This document shows, in pieces, positions 48,130-61,214 of a stretch of 64,000 nt of DNA. Source of the DNA: Echinostoma caproni. Lineage: Eukaryota; Platyhelminthes; Trematoda; Plagiorchiida; Echinostomatidae. Position 1 is the first letter of the stretch, and the number at the start of each line of letters is the position of its first letter. The stretch is from positions 25,995-89,994 of the forward strand of contig UZAN01039926.1 of assembly GCA_900618425.1 (NCBI GenBank), in the 5' to 3' direction. The notes beneath the pieces were generated by a model. The model made no database searches. It was not told the origin of the DNA and saw only the letters and a list, made by a program, of their open reading frames with translations. The translations under genes and the position numbers were made by a program.

Positions 48130-51100
48130 AATATTTTGTCAATACATTTACTATGATGAGAGTGCACCGAGTTAAATGAATCTAGCAGTATGATGGTACA
48201 AACCTTTTAGTAAGCCTTAAATTTCTGTTAAATTATGAACTAGACAATACATTTGCGAGGTATACCAATTTATCGGCATACCTGTTTGATGGATGTGCGT
48301 ATGAGTTTGAAGTCTTTGATCAGAAGACCAGGAGTAATACCTGAGATGCATAGAGCCAGTGAGCAAGAACACAATTGAATGACAAAACGTTTTATTAGGT
48401 AAATTTACGTAGATAGCGTTTTCAGGTGGATAATGTAAAAAAAAGGAGTTTCGTGATTTCGTGAAATTTCTTGACGACATGAGGAGACCAAAGAAGATTA
48501 CGGAAATCGGTGACAGAGAACGCTCTGGATATTTGTCCTCCATGATAATGACATGCTGGCAACAATTCATTGCAATAATGTATTGCTCGCCCTTCAGCAA
48601 AGAAAACAAGATATCTTTACATCTGGAACGATTCATTCTAGGGTTTTAACGTGAAGACCAGTCGATGAGCAATGAAATGTTATACATGGAGGAATTCGAA
48701 AACTCCTTGCCATATATCACATTGTCGGTAAACGTGATGTGAAACTAATCATAAAAGCCCGCATGGAAGAAATATAGATTGAGAGTAGGGAGGGAGACAG
48801 AATAAGACCTTAAAGATCTCCTTGACTGGAGGAAGGAAGCAAAAATGTGACCCTTGTATTTAGTATATTGCAGGCGATAATAATGGATTGGTAGTCTGCT
48901 GCTGAACACTATTATCACAAAGACAGTGAAAGACAGTGTTCTATCCGTACAAATTAAGATATTAAGGGTGGTGCAAGAAACATAGTCGAACAGCTGTACA
49001 GTTTCTGTTCAAAAGGAAGAAAAAGCAGGATGAATAAGGAAAACTGGTCCATCGAGAGTTGACTTGGAGCCACGATAGACAAATTGAGTAGAATTAGGTG
49101 CTTTCAGCTGGGACAACATCTCATATTTTTTTCCTATACCGTTCAAAGCAACAGATGTACGGAAAATCGGACGAAATTTGGACGTTCCCTCTTTGGCTAC
49201 TGGTGTGATAGAAGTCACTTTTCAGCACTCCAAACCCACTGATGAATGAAGCACAGGTTGACAGACAGAAACTATGTACAAATGTATACATCATTTTGAA
49301 AATACTCTGAGACAATCATCATCCATTATATGACAGACTTTCAGAAGTGTTATCCACATCAAAGCTCAATCTTATATATCTTCATATATCCACACATTGG
49401 AATTCTGTTTTACTGCATTCCAAAAAGTCGCTCATTGATAAGGATAACGTTTCCATAGATGCAGGCAATTGTTTGTTCCGTCAAAATATCCTATCTCTGA
49501 TAACTGTGACTTTTATTTTGCCGGATTCTGTGAATTATATATCCCCAAATATGGTGTCCAAACTTAAAAGTTCACCCACCCACCTCGCTGCGTAAGGCCA
49601 GTTTTGACTTGAATAATATCATAAAATTATTTAATAAAAACCATTTGGAAAAACCCTCGTATCTAACGATCCTTTTGTATTGATTCACATTCCGCAGAAT
49701 TTTCGCTCCTCGTCATTCAAGTGCAACGTTTTTTAACTTATCAATACATTTTGAATCTGTATGAAATTTCTGTCACACAAGCTTTGCAATGTCGAAGCAG
49801 CTATGATTTTTGTTGTTGAACACAAGGACACCGGAATAGTTTCGAATCGATAAGACGCCCCAAGCGTTTTTTTCGGGTGGGGATCTAAGTCCGAGTGATT
49901 ACTGACCAAACTGTTTAGTTACCACTAGATCAATTGATAACCGTTAACAATCCTACTTCATGAAGTCCGTTTCCCGATATCCGAATTTGACTGGTTGTCA
50001 GCTGCTACTATTAGAGCGGCTATATATTTCAGTAGCATAGTAGTGGAGAATTTTGATTTCGAAATATTGATTAAATAGCTCACTGGGTTCCACCTACCGG
50101 AGTGAAACCTAATTGAATTGGTCACAAACAATATATATATATGTTTTAGAGCTTTCAACCAAAAAATTCCAACTCAGTAAAACTGTGCAAGTGTTCACGG
50201 TTGAGTCACGTGACCAACAGCAACAAAAGAACGGTTCGAAAAGCTCTGTCCGTTTTAGGAGGCTTGGCAGCAAAATATTCATTGTTGCCACAGTTACTGT
50301 CTGACTAAATGCTTTCGTCTTACATCGGGAAATGCTGCGTTGTTTTCTTACAGGTATATAAATTACCTAACGAGGTTCGATGGTTGAAAATAAAATTACT
50401 AATAACTCTGTAGCCTTATTTTCCGTTGAAATTCGATTATTTAATTAACCAGTGTTGACAATCGTTTATGGGCATGGTGTGTGAAGGAATGTGGTGCATT
50501 GAAAACGCGATAAGTAAAGCTGCAGAATGCAAAACAGCATGCACAAAATCAACCAGTTTCACATGACAACCTCATCGAACATCCAGACAACAACAACAAT
50601 CACATAATTCGGAGCAACACAACAGAAAATTCAGTAAGGGGAGACTAGAAAATTGTTTTCGGGAGTGTGTGGGGGGCATTAGCGCATCTTATTACATGCA
50701 TTTTTTTAAGTGAGCAATGGAATAGATAGATCAGTTGTGCTCAAGATTTATCGACAAACGGCCATTTGAATGACAAGAATTATTAACCGGAGAATAGAGT
50801 TTTGATCATCAATGATATTTATCGGTAAAATTATACGACAAATTGCGATGTTGGAGTCACTATGAATAAATAACGCTTTTTATGGGATGCTTGCGTAGCA
50901 TTTAGCAACCCTCGGTCATTCTGCCTAGTCTCCTGACCTATATTCATTCTGTGTGAAACACAACCAGTCGAAGTTACCTATTCCAGTTCACATATAGCAC
51001 TTTCACTTCCCGTTTCCATGTCATGATCAGTTATGCATTCTGAACAATTTCCTGAATGGGTCAGGGATTGGCAGAAAACTACATTTGATGAGATTCCGAT

Positions 51101-51469
51101 CTGGCCTGGGAATCGAGTTATCCGGTGGAGCTTCTCATCGATAACTTCTCACTTGTGATCCTCTACTTCGTTAAATCAATGGTTAAGACATTAGGTGTAC
51201 AGGATTAGTGTCGCTATTGTTCTTTCTTCATCTTGTTACACAACGAGCTCTTCATTGTGATAATAGTGATGACAATTAATTATAAGATTTGTTGTTTTTC
51301 TTCCCACCTTATTTTCACAGATTGATCGATTAATTAACGAATGCAAAATATGAAAGCGCATATTTGGAGGTAGTTCAAATGGAAGTGCAAACCGATCCTT
51401 GTGAAATGATTTCCAGGCTTGTAGAGAATGAAGTTGTGAACTCAAATACATGCGTAACATCTACCATGC
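48130..51469. other. No recognisable gene
   Basis: A 139-codon minus frame (48636-48217) is the longest reading. It has no splice-site support, no recognisable domain and ordinary AT-rich codons, so I treat it as chance. Confidence 0.35.
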
Positions 51470-51560
51470 ATCGAGGTGTATTGGGTACCTCGGACGTTTG
51501 ACCCCGTCCAAAGAGCTTATGATTCGACGGACCGGTCACCGGTCCCAATGGATTACAGTT
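51470..51560 (+). repeat. Dispersed repeat shared with 23490-23900
   Basis: TGTATTGGGTACCTCGGACG and TTTGACCCCGTCCAAAG match the complement of 23610-23680. It lies directly upstream of a LINE 3' end, so it may be part of the same element's coding region read in a different frame. Confidence 0.45.
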
Positions 51561-51724
51561 TTCATAATGCACCGTGCTGTTTTGTGGGTCAGGCTTGGCT
51601 AACCCGCTGTGCTAATTGTGAACTCCCTAAGACTATTCACTGGCGATGGTCTGGTAGTATTCCGCCCATAAGCAAATCATGGAACTTTGTTCTTTTTAAA
51701 AAGAGTATTGTACCTTGCTTTATA

Positions 51725-52130
51725 TTGCACTCAGTCTGAACGCAGACGCATAAGAAATACATAGATTACGTTGTTTGGGGCATGTGTTACGCATGTCTTC
51801 AAATAGGTTGCCACGGCGAGTGATGTTTACCGAGGCAGGTAGTGGGTGGAAGAAAGCCAGGGGTGGTCAAGCTAAGACCTGGAATGAGGGTATGAAAACC
51901 CTAACTAGGAGTCTAGGTTACACATGTTCCGTTAGGTTCCCTGGATGGGGACCTCGGGATGGTCGTACCCGATGGTTAGGGACATTGAGTGATATGTTTG
52001 GGTGCCGTAAACAGTGGCGTTCGTGCATCTTCTCAATTTCTCCTAATATTCATCCAAATGAGTAGCCGAAAGATAGCAACCAAAACCGGCGCAAGATAAT
52101 GCATGGTTAATAGTTGTGCAAACTGAAACT
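51725..52130 (+). mobile_element. LINE ORF2 C-terminus and 3' UTR
   Basis: The reading LRCLGHVLRMSSNRLPRRV, then GSGWKKARGGQAKTWNEGMK, SVRFPGWGPRDGRTRWL and KQWRSCIF (51766-52035) is the C-terminal region of a non-LTR retrotransposon polyprotein common in flukes. It ends with a stop at 52063-52065. A short untranslated part follows, ending TGCAAACTGAAACTGAACTGAAAC, and then the large CATA array. The frame is intact over 96 codons, so this is one of the younger copies here. The RT core upstream is absent. Confidence 0.75.
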
Positions 52131-52138
52131 GAACTGAA

Positions 52139-52353
52139 ACATACATACATATATACATACATACATACATACATACATACATACATACATACATACATAC
52201 ATACATACATACTGACATACATACATACATACATACATACATACATACATACATACATACATACATACATACAACATACATACATACATACATACATACA
52301 TACATACATAAATGCATACATACATACATACAAACATACATACATACATACAT
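52139..52353 (+). repeat. (CATA)n array at a LINE 3' end
   Basis: About fifty CATA units with a few slips (CTGACATA, ACAACATA, AAATGCATA). It begins immediately after the LINE tail. Confidence 0.95.
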
Positions 52354-53245
52354 ATAAACACATGTACATATGTACCAACACCTTACTTCAGATTAACCGT
52401 AGACTATTCAAACTAAAGGAACGGATAATATGATTGGGCCAATGGACGCACGAAATGGTACGATTAAATCAATGTTCCAGCCTATGACCATTGTGTATTT
52501 GCAAAATAATTCACGAATAGGCCCCCGTTTAGGAAACCATAAGAAAACGAATGGCTCAGTGATTCATTCAATTATCGGATCTGTCATGCGAATAGTCATT
52601 CACAACCAATACAGCAACTAGGATGAATAGAAATCTGATTTCGTGATTTGTATGGAGATCAGTTCCAGATGGGCAAGTTTCATTTATCAAACATTTTTTT
52701 TCGAAAACTTCTCCAGCCAAACAATTCNATTCAGTTTGACGGCTGCCTGGAAAGTGCTTCGGTTTCGCATTCGCCCAGCATGAGTCGTTATTGCTGTGCC
52801 CATGAGTGGGACTACATACACTTGCTTTTCATTATAAGGTCATTGGAGGTTTTATGCCAAAAGGGAANCGGCCAATTAACCTGAGGATTGGGAGGTATAA
52901 ATGACAATTGGGATAAAAGTTCAGAAAACGATCGTCCCAGTGAGGGTTAGGAGATCATTTGTCCCGGGGCAATACGTGATCCAATAGGTTTTGGCCGTAA
53001 ACGAGTTCACGTTTGTACAAATAAAGCTAACGCCTCCCGATCCAGCATCACATGACCAAAATGAACATTGATTTCGTATTCCAAATTCGTATTCTGGTTG
53101 TGCTACATCCTGTGGAATTGACGTACATTCTCGATCGTATTTTCGTTTAAATGAAAGCTAACAAATTAGGCGGTTTTACTATTAGGCGCATTGTTATCAT
53201 ACGCTCTATTACAAGTCACGTTTTCACTCTTTGAGTTAAGAAAGG

Positions 53246-53820
53246 GATTTGGGAGTTATGGTACAGGACGATGTAGGGTGTTCCGCGCACTGTGCCAGAG
53301 CATCCTTCATGGCTATAAAGCAAGTTGGACGACTCAGGCGTGTTTTTGGGCAGATCAAAAGAGCACTGTTCCCACGCTTGATATCAGCGTTCGTTTGGTA
53401 ACACATGGAGTACACTGTACGAGTATGGAATCCATGGTTGAACCGCGACAAGGAGGCTCTAGAACATCCGCACAGGCTGGCAACAAAATTGGTAAAAGGT
53501 TTGCATAACAAGGCATACACAGAAAGAATGCAAATATTGGCACTCTACTCATCTCAATACCGCCGAATTTGAGGGGACCTAATATTGGCATACTGCATCA
53601 AACCAACCACCATTGCCATTCTATGCTAACTTTATCTCAACATGATCACCCCAAGGGACATCCACTAAAGTTAAAAAGACCTAAAACGGCCACCTTGATT
53701 CCCGGCATCACTCGTTTACAGTCAGTGTGCGGCGTATGAAATTCTCTTTCATCCGATGTTGAAGAGTTTAAATCGCAACTTGATAAGGCTCTAGCGCACT
53801 CGAAATTTCAACATCGGTGA
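53246..53820 (+). mobile_element. LINE ORF2 C-terminal region, well preserved
   Basis: Starting at GAT 53246 the frame reads DLGVMVQDDVGCSAHC, RLRRVFGQIKRALFPRLIS, a stop at 53399, HMEYTVRVWNPWLNRDKEAL, RLATKLVKGLHNKAYTERMQ and LALYSSQYRR, then a stop at 53572 and DLILAYCIK. After frame changes it ends SSDVEEFKSQLDKALAHS and a stop at 53818-53820. This is the RT C-terminal (thumb) region of a LINE of the CR1/Jockey-like sort. It is a different family from the LGHVLRM elements. About 110 codons are readable with only two stops. An AATAAA near 53914 may be its polyadenylation signal. Confidence 0.75.
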
Positions 53821-54883
53821 TAAATCACGCAAATTGTTATTAGTATTTTCTCTTTGTGCAACTATTCAAAATATTCTGCAAAAATCCTATTGGGAATGAT
53901 AAGCTTTAGCTTTAATAAATCGCCCATAATAAAACTTTGAATTTGATTTTTGTGAAATGTTCGGAACTTTTGTCATGGGATATATTCAACTTTATTAAAT
54001 TGCTTCAACAGGTGAAATTCCTAATGTTTTTTTATAATTTGCTCTGTCTATAAGGTTCGCATTATGCAGATCATAATGATTCGGCGAATGTGGAACTGAA
54101 TTTATGTAAGAAACACCTTAAATATTATTATTATGACTGATTTTCAGATTATTGCAACTATCAAAACTAATTGGATAATGTCAATCATTCTGTGAATTAC
54201 TTTGGACTGAAAAACGGTAACTTCATGAATTTTACACCGACTCCCAACTCTACAGACGCATTAGTGGGTCGCCAGCGGTCAACGGTTCATCGTACATTGT
54301 CGACCAGTCTGATTGCTAGCTAAAAATATTACTTGGTACAAAGTACCAGTCGTGCGTATCTGTATACCCATCCTGTGCCTTTGATTCAGCACTGTTTCCC
54401 GTGATTCATAGCGAGCAAACACCAGGCCATAAAATTGCAAGATTAGTACTTTTACGCCGATTGAAACTACGAACAGGTGGTTTTGCGCAAAAATTGCGTC
54501 ATACCTATGTGACGAAGACCGATTTCGAGAAATCGCAAACAAAAATAATGACCGAATCTGCCATTGTTCCACTGCTCAGACTGTTTATCTACCACTCAAA
54601 TTACCTTCATTGCAACGGTAGAACGTTGGATATGTGTACAAATGTCAGATGAGAGAGTGTTGTGCAATGATTCAACAGTGAGCACAACGATATACGAAGT
54701 GTATTCGGGTGGTAAAATAAGAGTAGACTAGACAATGCAATTCATTATACCATGGCTCACACTTTCAAACGCACGAAAATGCACCGTATCACAAGGGAAT
54801 CATTAAATATGGTCTTAGAATGTACGAGCCTACTAAACTACATCCTTTACTGAACATCAAATCAAACTAAGTGAAACTGTCAC

Positions 54884-54925
54884 GGGGGAGGGGGTATTCA
54901 TCTATCCCACCCCCACCCCCACCCC
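54884..54925 (+). other. G-run facing C-run (hairpin or quadruplex-prone)
   Basis: GGGGGAGGGGG at 54884-54894 is followed, 11 bases on, by four C4-C5 runs separated by single A residues (54906-54925). The C side is an exact quadruplex pattern for the minus strand, and the two sides could also pair as a hairpin with A-A mismatches. Confidence 0.65.
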
Positions 54926-55110
54926 TTTCCTCCGAGAGTTTGGACTTGTGGTTTCTCAAATGGATGCTTCAATTCCCGTCAATCGGGTGGAAAGTATACT
55001 AACAGCGATCCAGTTCACTGGCACGGATGATAATTGAAATTTTGCAGGTGATGTCAATCCCATCCGAATATTATCACCTCTCACCGAAACACACCCCCGG
55101 CTTTCAGTCA

Positions 55111-55145
55111 CTCACTCACTCACTCTCTCTCTCTCTCTCTCTCTC
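55111..55145 (+). repeat. (ACTC)n passing into (CT)n
   Basis: Three or four ACTC units are followed by about twelve CT units. Confidence 0.9.
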
Positions 55146-57302
55146 GTGTTCACCGAAACATTTCACTGTTCGAGTTTCAGTGAACTGGTACAATAACAAC
55201 AACAACATGCAGGTCAGACAATTATGTTCACCGGAATAACCTTCATCTGGTTATCCGAGACGCCATCGATCGAAATCATTGATTTCACCAAAATAAAAAC
55301 CGCACCACTTACCGAGTAGGATCAGATGAAAGATTTATCGGGAACCGGACTAGAAGCACAATGGGTACTGCTGTTAAATTCTTAAGTATCACTGTGAATT
55401 TATGAGATTTCAGTACCATTCAGTCAAAATTTTCTAGTTGGAATTAAAACAATCCTAATTCGTATTCGTTTGCGCTCAGACAAACCACTGACTCAACAAA
55501 AGCTGAACATATATGTTCTTGGAATCGTAATACTATAGTCCAAGGTTTGAGTTGCGTTGACGTAAGCATCGTAGATAATCCCTGTTTATTTATGAGATTA
55601 ACATGATCGGGCTCTGAGTGCTGTGACTTTTATTTTGAAAGTAACCTGTATTTCGTTTCCTGTTTGCCTATGCAAACAAACGAGTTCTACCTGGTTGATA
55701 GAAATGATCTAACAAGCGGAGACTGTTTTCAGACCAAAAAGTAAACCAACACATTTTTCGACATCACGAGTCAGAGGCCAGGGTGGAAATCGTTTAAAAG
55801 TTTCACTGAGGCACCCTCGTAATTGGTGAAAATTGTTGAAATAAGTTAAGCAACACCCAGTCATCACATGATCAGCATTACTTGTACGCGATAACATTGG
55901 ACGGAATAAGTAGTTTATTTTTTTGCACAAAGAAGGGAAGGACGATGGAAAAGCACCTTAAAAACCCAGGAAAGTTATTTCGCGATATTTGAAGTATCTA
56001 ACAACCAACCGATCCACTAGTTTGTTGGGCAAAGATAAGCTCACCACTGGGTCCAATAACCCCAGCATAGGTATCTCGCGTTCTCACCTAACCGATTTAT
56101 CGGTTACCTTTTACTATGTGGCGATAAATACCGCATTCCCCTCATACTATAACTCAATATATCAACTAAATGGTTCTGTCTGTCATTGAGGTCAAGGAAA
56201 GGGAAACCAAACGAAGAAACTAAGTAATCACACCTAGAACTACAGCCTCTTTATCATTGTGAAATGAATTGAGACAACAGTAGATCGAGCGATCACAGCA
56301 CAAGTCAGGAACTCAAGACTCATCCCAGTGAATCCCCGAGTAACTATATAAACATACAGAAACAGAGTGATGAACATAACACGGATTAGGCTAATTAGTT
56401 TCACCTGTTTCTTATCTTCTTCTTCTGTGTGTTGGTCAAAAAAGAGTGCTGGACAGCTGTTTTATTCCTTTTCTGGTTTGCAGAAATACGCTCGCTTTTT
56501 TCTCGGAAGCCGTTGCTAGCCCGAGATCTACAAACCCATGATTTGGGATCTAAAACATTTATCCTAGAGCTACTCAGTCAACTTTAACGATTTTGAGCGA
56601 AAGGTTGTCAGTGACACTAGTAAATGCAAAACTCATTGATTATCAGCGGAATACCCTTAACGCCATTAGGAATGAGTGAGAGTTCACAAATGAAGACCTC
56701 TACCACGATTCCCGTCAGGCGGCTGAATTTATATCTGGGAATGACCAAACATATCCTGCATAACTAGTTGAAACAACCATTTATTTTAGGACCCATTCTG
56801 CGTCCCTGTCGCTCGGTGGAACGTGTTTCAACCCCGTAACGTGAATGCTAGTGATTATAATCCTGATTGAGACGTCGAAATCTGTACGCACTACCCACAA
56901 GTCTCAGAACGGACGGAATGGCTAATCACCACGAACAACTTTAATTTATATACCATTTACTGTGCTCTTTGACCACCGAATATTGCTCTGTATTGTAGTG
57001 ACCTATGTAGGTATATGTACTTACATTTCAGGAAAGAAGTGTTTTACAGTTCTGGGTTATACGGCTGAATAACATAAGCACCGTCACTGGTAGACCAATT
57101 CACTCTCTAGATTTCCTATTGCTGAGAAATGTGTGAAGAATCGCCTAATGGGCTAAACCCCATGGTCACGAAAACCTTCAGTGCATCCATAGGTACAGAA
57201 AACCTGAGCCACCGGACTTCAAGGAACAAATCACATTAGACCACACCAGCACAGATATGACGTTCAGCTGAACGAAACTGAATCGGCACCTTTTCCCACA
57301 AG

Positions 57303-57313
57303 CCCCCCCCCCC
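57303..57313 (+). repeat. C homopolymer run
   Basis: Eleven consecutive C residues. Confidence 0.85.
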
Positions 57314-57606
57314 AGGTAGAGTCATCAGATGAGAATAGACAGATGAATAGACATCGTCCCGAAGAAAGCTGTTCGGACTGGAGCTTGAGTACCACAGATC
57401 AAAACAAGCCTGCACGAGAACCTGGAATGCAAACTCCCCGGTAATAGTAATCACTGAATCACTGATTCGAATTTGGACAGGCTCGACTATTCAAAATTTT
57501 CCCATGTATTTTTCATTGGGCATTTGAGCTTCGACTAAACTGACAAACAATTGCCCATCTCACAGTATGCTACAAAATAACTACTCCTACATCTTTTCCC
57601 AGCGAG

Positions 57607-57773
57607 CTTTAGCCAAAACCCACGGTCCTCTAGCCTCGATCCATAATCCTTTAGCCAAAATCCGCAATGTTTTAGCCTCGAACCAGAACCCTTTAGCCTT
57701 AACCCAAGTTCATCTAGCTCAAATCCACAAGCTTTACCCAAGACCTGTAGTCCTTTAGCCTCGATGCACAATA
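57607..57773. repeat. 21-bp minisatellite, about 8 units, two alternating types
   Basis: Units of 21 bp (one of 20) begin CTTTAGCC. They alternate mostly between an AAAA type (TAGCCAAAATCC) and a TCGA type (TAGCCTCGATCC), giving a 42-bp higher-order period in the first four units. Because 21 is divisible by three, both strands stay open. The plus reading is a 7-residue repeat (PLAKIRN, VLASNQN) and the minus reading another (GFWLKDY, GSRLEDR). No start or splice context supports translation. Confidence 0.82.
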
Positions 57774-60139
57774 CTTTGATCATTCATATCAAACCCGGTC
57801 TATGCAAACAATGTGAACGATTAGTCACATTAACTTTGCCTTGGTAATGAACCTCTACCCTCTCTCACTCTGTTACTGTGTCGTGTTCTCCACCGGGATT
57901 AGCGCGCCTGTCTTCATCTCACGATCATTATTTCACTAGATATAAAAAGCCCACTTTGACGGCAGCATACATGTGTATACAGGTGCAAATAAATGGGGAT
58001 GGATACATTTTGCAAACCCGTGTTTCAAATTTGTGACGATAAAATAGTGTTTTCAGTTTTTCGGCTATTCTCATTTTGTGAACTGATTTTATGATTGTCT
58101 TTACCGGTTGTAATATTGGCGTCAGGATACCTTCAAATTTCGGTTTGTCCAAATTTAAATAGCACTAATAGTGCTATTTATACAAGTGACACAGATTGAG
58201 CATATTGCCCAAGCTTAGTCGACATTTTGCACGTTTCAAGCACAAATTCTGTGTGATTTTGTATTACACCAAGTAAAATATAAGTATGGCGAACGATGAT
58301 CATATAGCTGTTGTTTACGGAAGAGCCAGTAAAGACCAATTTGCTCCACAATCCCAATATTTCTATAATACCCCGTATTTATTTCCGATAGTCTTTTGGT
58401 GTATACCTTTGATCGCGCCAAAGCATTTATTAACAGATTACTAGATTGAAAGTTAAACGTAATTTTTGTGTAAAAAGAATTTTAAGCTTTTGCTTTTATG
58501 CTAGCCCATGGGTTGACCACTATTGCATTGCTTTATTTAGTCCCTGTGCACACAAGTGTGTTCACTTAATAAGCTATGTTATTATTATTATTATTAATAA
58601 TATTATCATTATTATATTAGTGATTCTCTTTCCGACATTTCGATAAATTGACTGAAAGTAACATTTGTATCAGGGGCTTAAAAGTGCAGAATATGGAGCA
58701 CCATAAAATAGTCGAAACAGTTACTTTCGATAATAATTTATTTATAAAAGTTTGACGATCGAGAAGAACCAGTTTACAGTTTTATTCAAAGCAAATCATA
58801 TTGATAACCCTTATCTATGCGCCGCTTTTGGCTCTGAACACCGGACCTCTCTCAGTTAAGCTGATCGTCTGCGCTGTTTTAACCAGCTCAAACCGGTAAT
58901 GCACGTTATCAGGGATTTAAGAGTTTTTACCTTTCCTACAATACACTGATTCGACGGTAAATATGCACCAATATTGAATTTCAATAAGACGGAATCTCAA
59001 GTTTAACACTTCATATGTAATTGTGATTCACAGGAAAATCGCGGATACATTTTGGAAATTCGTGTTTTTAAATTTTAAACTCGAACTCATTATGGTTCTC
59101 CTTGTCTGATTTTGCCAAACGATTGCTTTCCCTTAGCGATAACAGATATTCACATGGATAATAAAAGTTTAAAAAATACCCTCAGTTGTAACGCGTTTGT
59201 TAGTAAATATTGGTTGTTTACAAGTGGATTCCATAGAAACCAGGCAAAGTTCACACAGTTCAATGTGCCGTCCGCATTTTTATCAATTTTTTGGAGAAGA
59301 ATATGAGCGAGTTTGCATGTGTAGAATAGTCTATCCAAAGTCATCTTCAGACAATACTACTTAATTGGTTTGAATAAAGTATCGATTCAGCGGAATGGTC
59401 AGTCTCTATCACACAGAAACTGTTCTCTGTAAGGCAGTGCAATTTTACCCGGAAATGACTGAGGGCAAAATCAATCCTCCGTTGAGTATGCAGAACTAGT
59501 TAACAAAGATGAAATCACTTTTCATTTCAAGAAAAATGAGCATAATTGTCTAAAAACTTAAATATTTTGGACACAAATGGATTTTAAAAGTAGATCAGAA
59601 TTACTGAGACTTATGTACATCTCAAATGAAAAAGATTTTATTACAACAAAGTCCAGTGAGTACACTTCATAAAGCAGGTAGTGTTTCACAAGCTGAGCAC
59701 CTATCTACAGCACTTCGTTCTATTTTCAGTTACCGGTCTGAGTTGGCGAACGTCATCTAGCAGTCGACAAATCACTTGAATGGCAGGATGGAAGAGGGTA
59801 ATAATAGACTCCAGACAGCTTTCCGAATAATACCAGGACCGATTTGGTGAGGGACACTGAAAGGAACTCAGTGACGCACTTTTAGTCAATCCTCATCGAA
59901 TTCAATTGGTTGATAAAAAGATGTGTATGAACAGTAAGATATCGCATCGAAAATGAACAGCTCGACAGGTGCGTCTATTGGATTAGTGAGCTATACCGGG
60001 GTTAGAGAACTAATGCTGTCAATTTTGACCAACAACACAAATTCGGGGTCACTGTTTTGTGGTAACTGTATTATGCAAATATCTGGTTTTGAAATATGAT
60101 TTCTCCCAACACTTTGAAAATCAAAATGTCAAATAGCCT
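57774..60139. other. No recognisable gene
   Basis: AT-rich, with a (TTA)n tract at 58578-58620. A minus frame at 59344-59150 contains one EF-hand-like loop (DKNADGTLNCVN) without the usual final Glu; I do not consider it a gene. Confidence 0.35.
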
Positions 60140-60345
60140 TTCCATCGAGGGTCATGTCGTATTCTCCTCGCATGCTCTACCAAAGGCTGGAGGAAACGTC
60201 ACGGTGGTCAGACCACGACATGGCTAGATTCATCTTAGACTCCGGTTGATACAAAGCGTCTTATAGGTGTGAGCCTAAGGGATGCGGAATGCCGTCGGTT
60301 AGAGACGCTTAGAGATATGACCCAGACTGGTATTATACAGTGAAC
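60140..60345 (+). mobile_element. LINE ORF2 C-terminal remnant
   Basis: The frame from 60174 reads STKGWRKRHGGQTTTWLDSS, then after a stop RLIGVSLRDAECRRLETLRDMTQT and a stop. It corresponds to the GW-K-R-GGQ-TW and RD-----LETL-DM blocks of the LGHVLRM-type LINEs at 51725 and 33129, but is more diverged from both than they are from each other. Confidence 0.62.
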
Positions 60346-61214
60346 AGGCAACAAGTCGAACGCAAGGCTAATTGGAATGATGCTGTTTGAAACATTCCTC
60401 GCCCATTCAGATCTGACACATGAATTCGAATCACTCACGTTCCGTACCATGAAGGTAAACATCCAACCATAACTACCATACTCCATCAATCCTGTCGTTT
60501 ACTATCCAGCTTTCTCCAACTCCCTCTCTCTTCCTATCTCTATTTATCTTGTCACCGTTCTCTTCCTTTTAACCCCGTTGGTTAACACTTTGTCGCATCT
60601 TTAATTCTTGACATGCATATCAATCAAACCACACGCATCAATTGGGTGGGGAGGGAGTGTTTTTTAACTACACACACTCCAACACACACACACATAAGAC
60701 GGTAATAGCCATGGCAAGAAGTTTGTTCTACTGTAAATAAACGAGTTGGTTAAGCCTATGGTATCAAGGAAGAACAAACCGTAAATGACGTTCAGCAAAT
60801 AAAAATCCAACCTTCTTTAATCAAGTACACAAATACTGTGCATGCTATTGCGTCTATATCAAGGAATTCCATCAAGTTTAGATGATTAGAACCAGGCAAA
60901 AAGGCTATTCACTTCAAAAGTTGTCTTGAACGTAATAATAAGCCTGTTTTCGGTATTGTATCAGCTGATTAACGTATCACCTCTCATTGTGCATGATTTT
61001 GCGAAGAAAATAAAACAACAAATCAAGAGTTCCATACACCGGTCGTGCTTGAGTTCACAATCAAGTTTCTGCCAAGGACGTATTACTCCTTATCACATGC
61101 AGAATTCCTATGTGCTTTAAATCATGCCTTTTTGTGTTGCTGGTGAAATTTTCGAGAATCATGAGAGGAAACACAATGTGTATTGACTGACGACATAACA
61201 ACTGATAAACTTAC

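Noticed and set aside
48217..48636. 139-codon minus-strand open frame
   Set aside because: No domain, no splice context, and the readings on the opposite strand are equally unremarkable. Length alone is not enough in AT-rich DNA with an alternative start allowed.
52033..52433. Several open frames rich in Met-Tyr-Val-Cys or His-Thr-Tyr-Ile
   Set aside because: Translations of the CATA microsatellite, open in several frames on both strands.
55317..55374. 58-nt minus-strand exon candidate with GTAAGT donor
   Set aside because: Its only open frame does not match the phase needed by the 47337 exon, and no other gene was found for it.
59150..59344. EF-hand-like loop on the minus strand (DKNADGTLNCVN)
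   Set aside because: Single loop, missing the conserved Glu at position 12, with no convincing splice sites around it.
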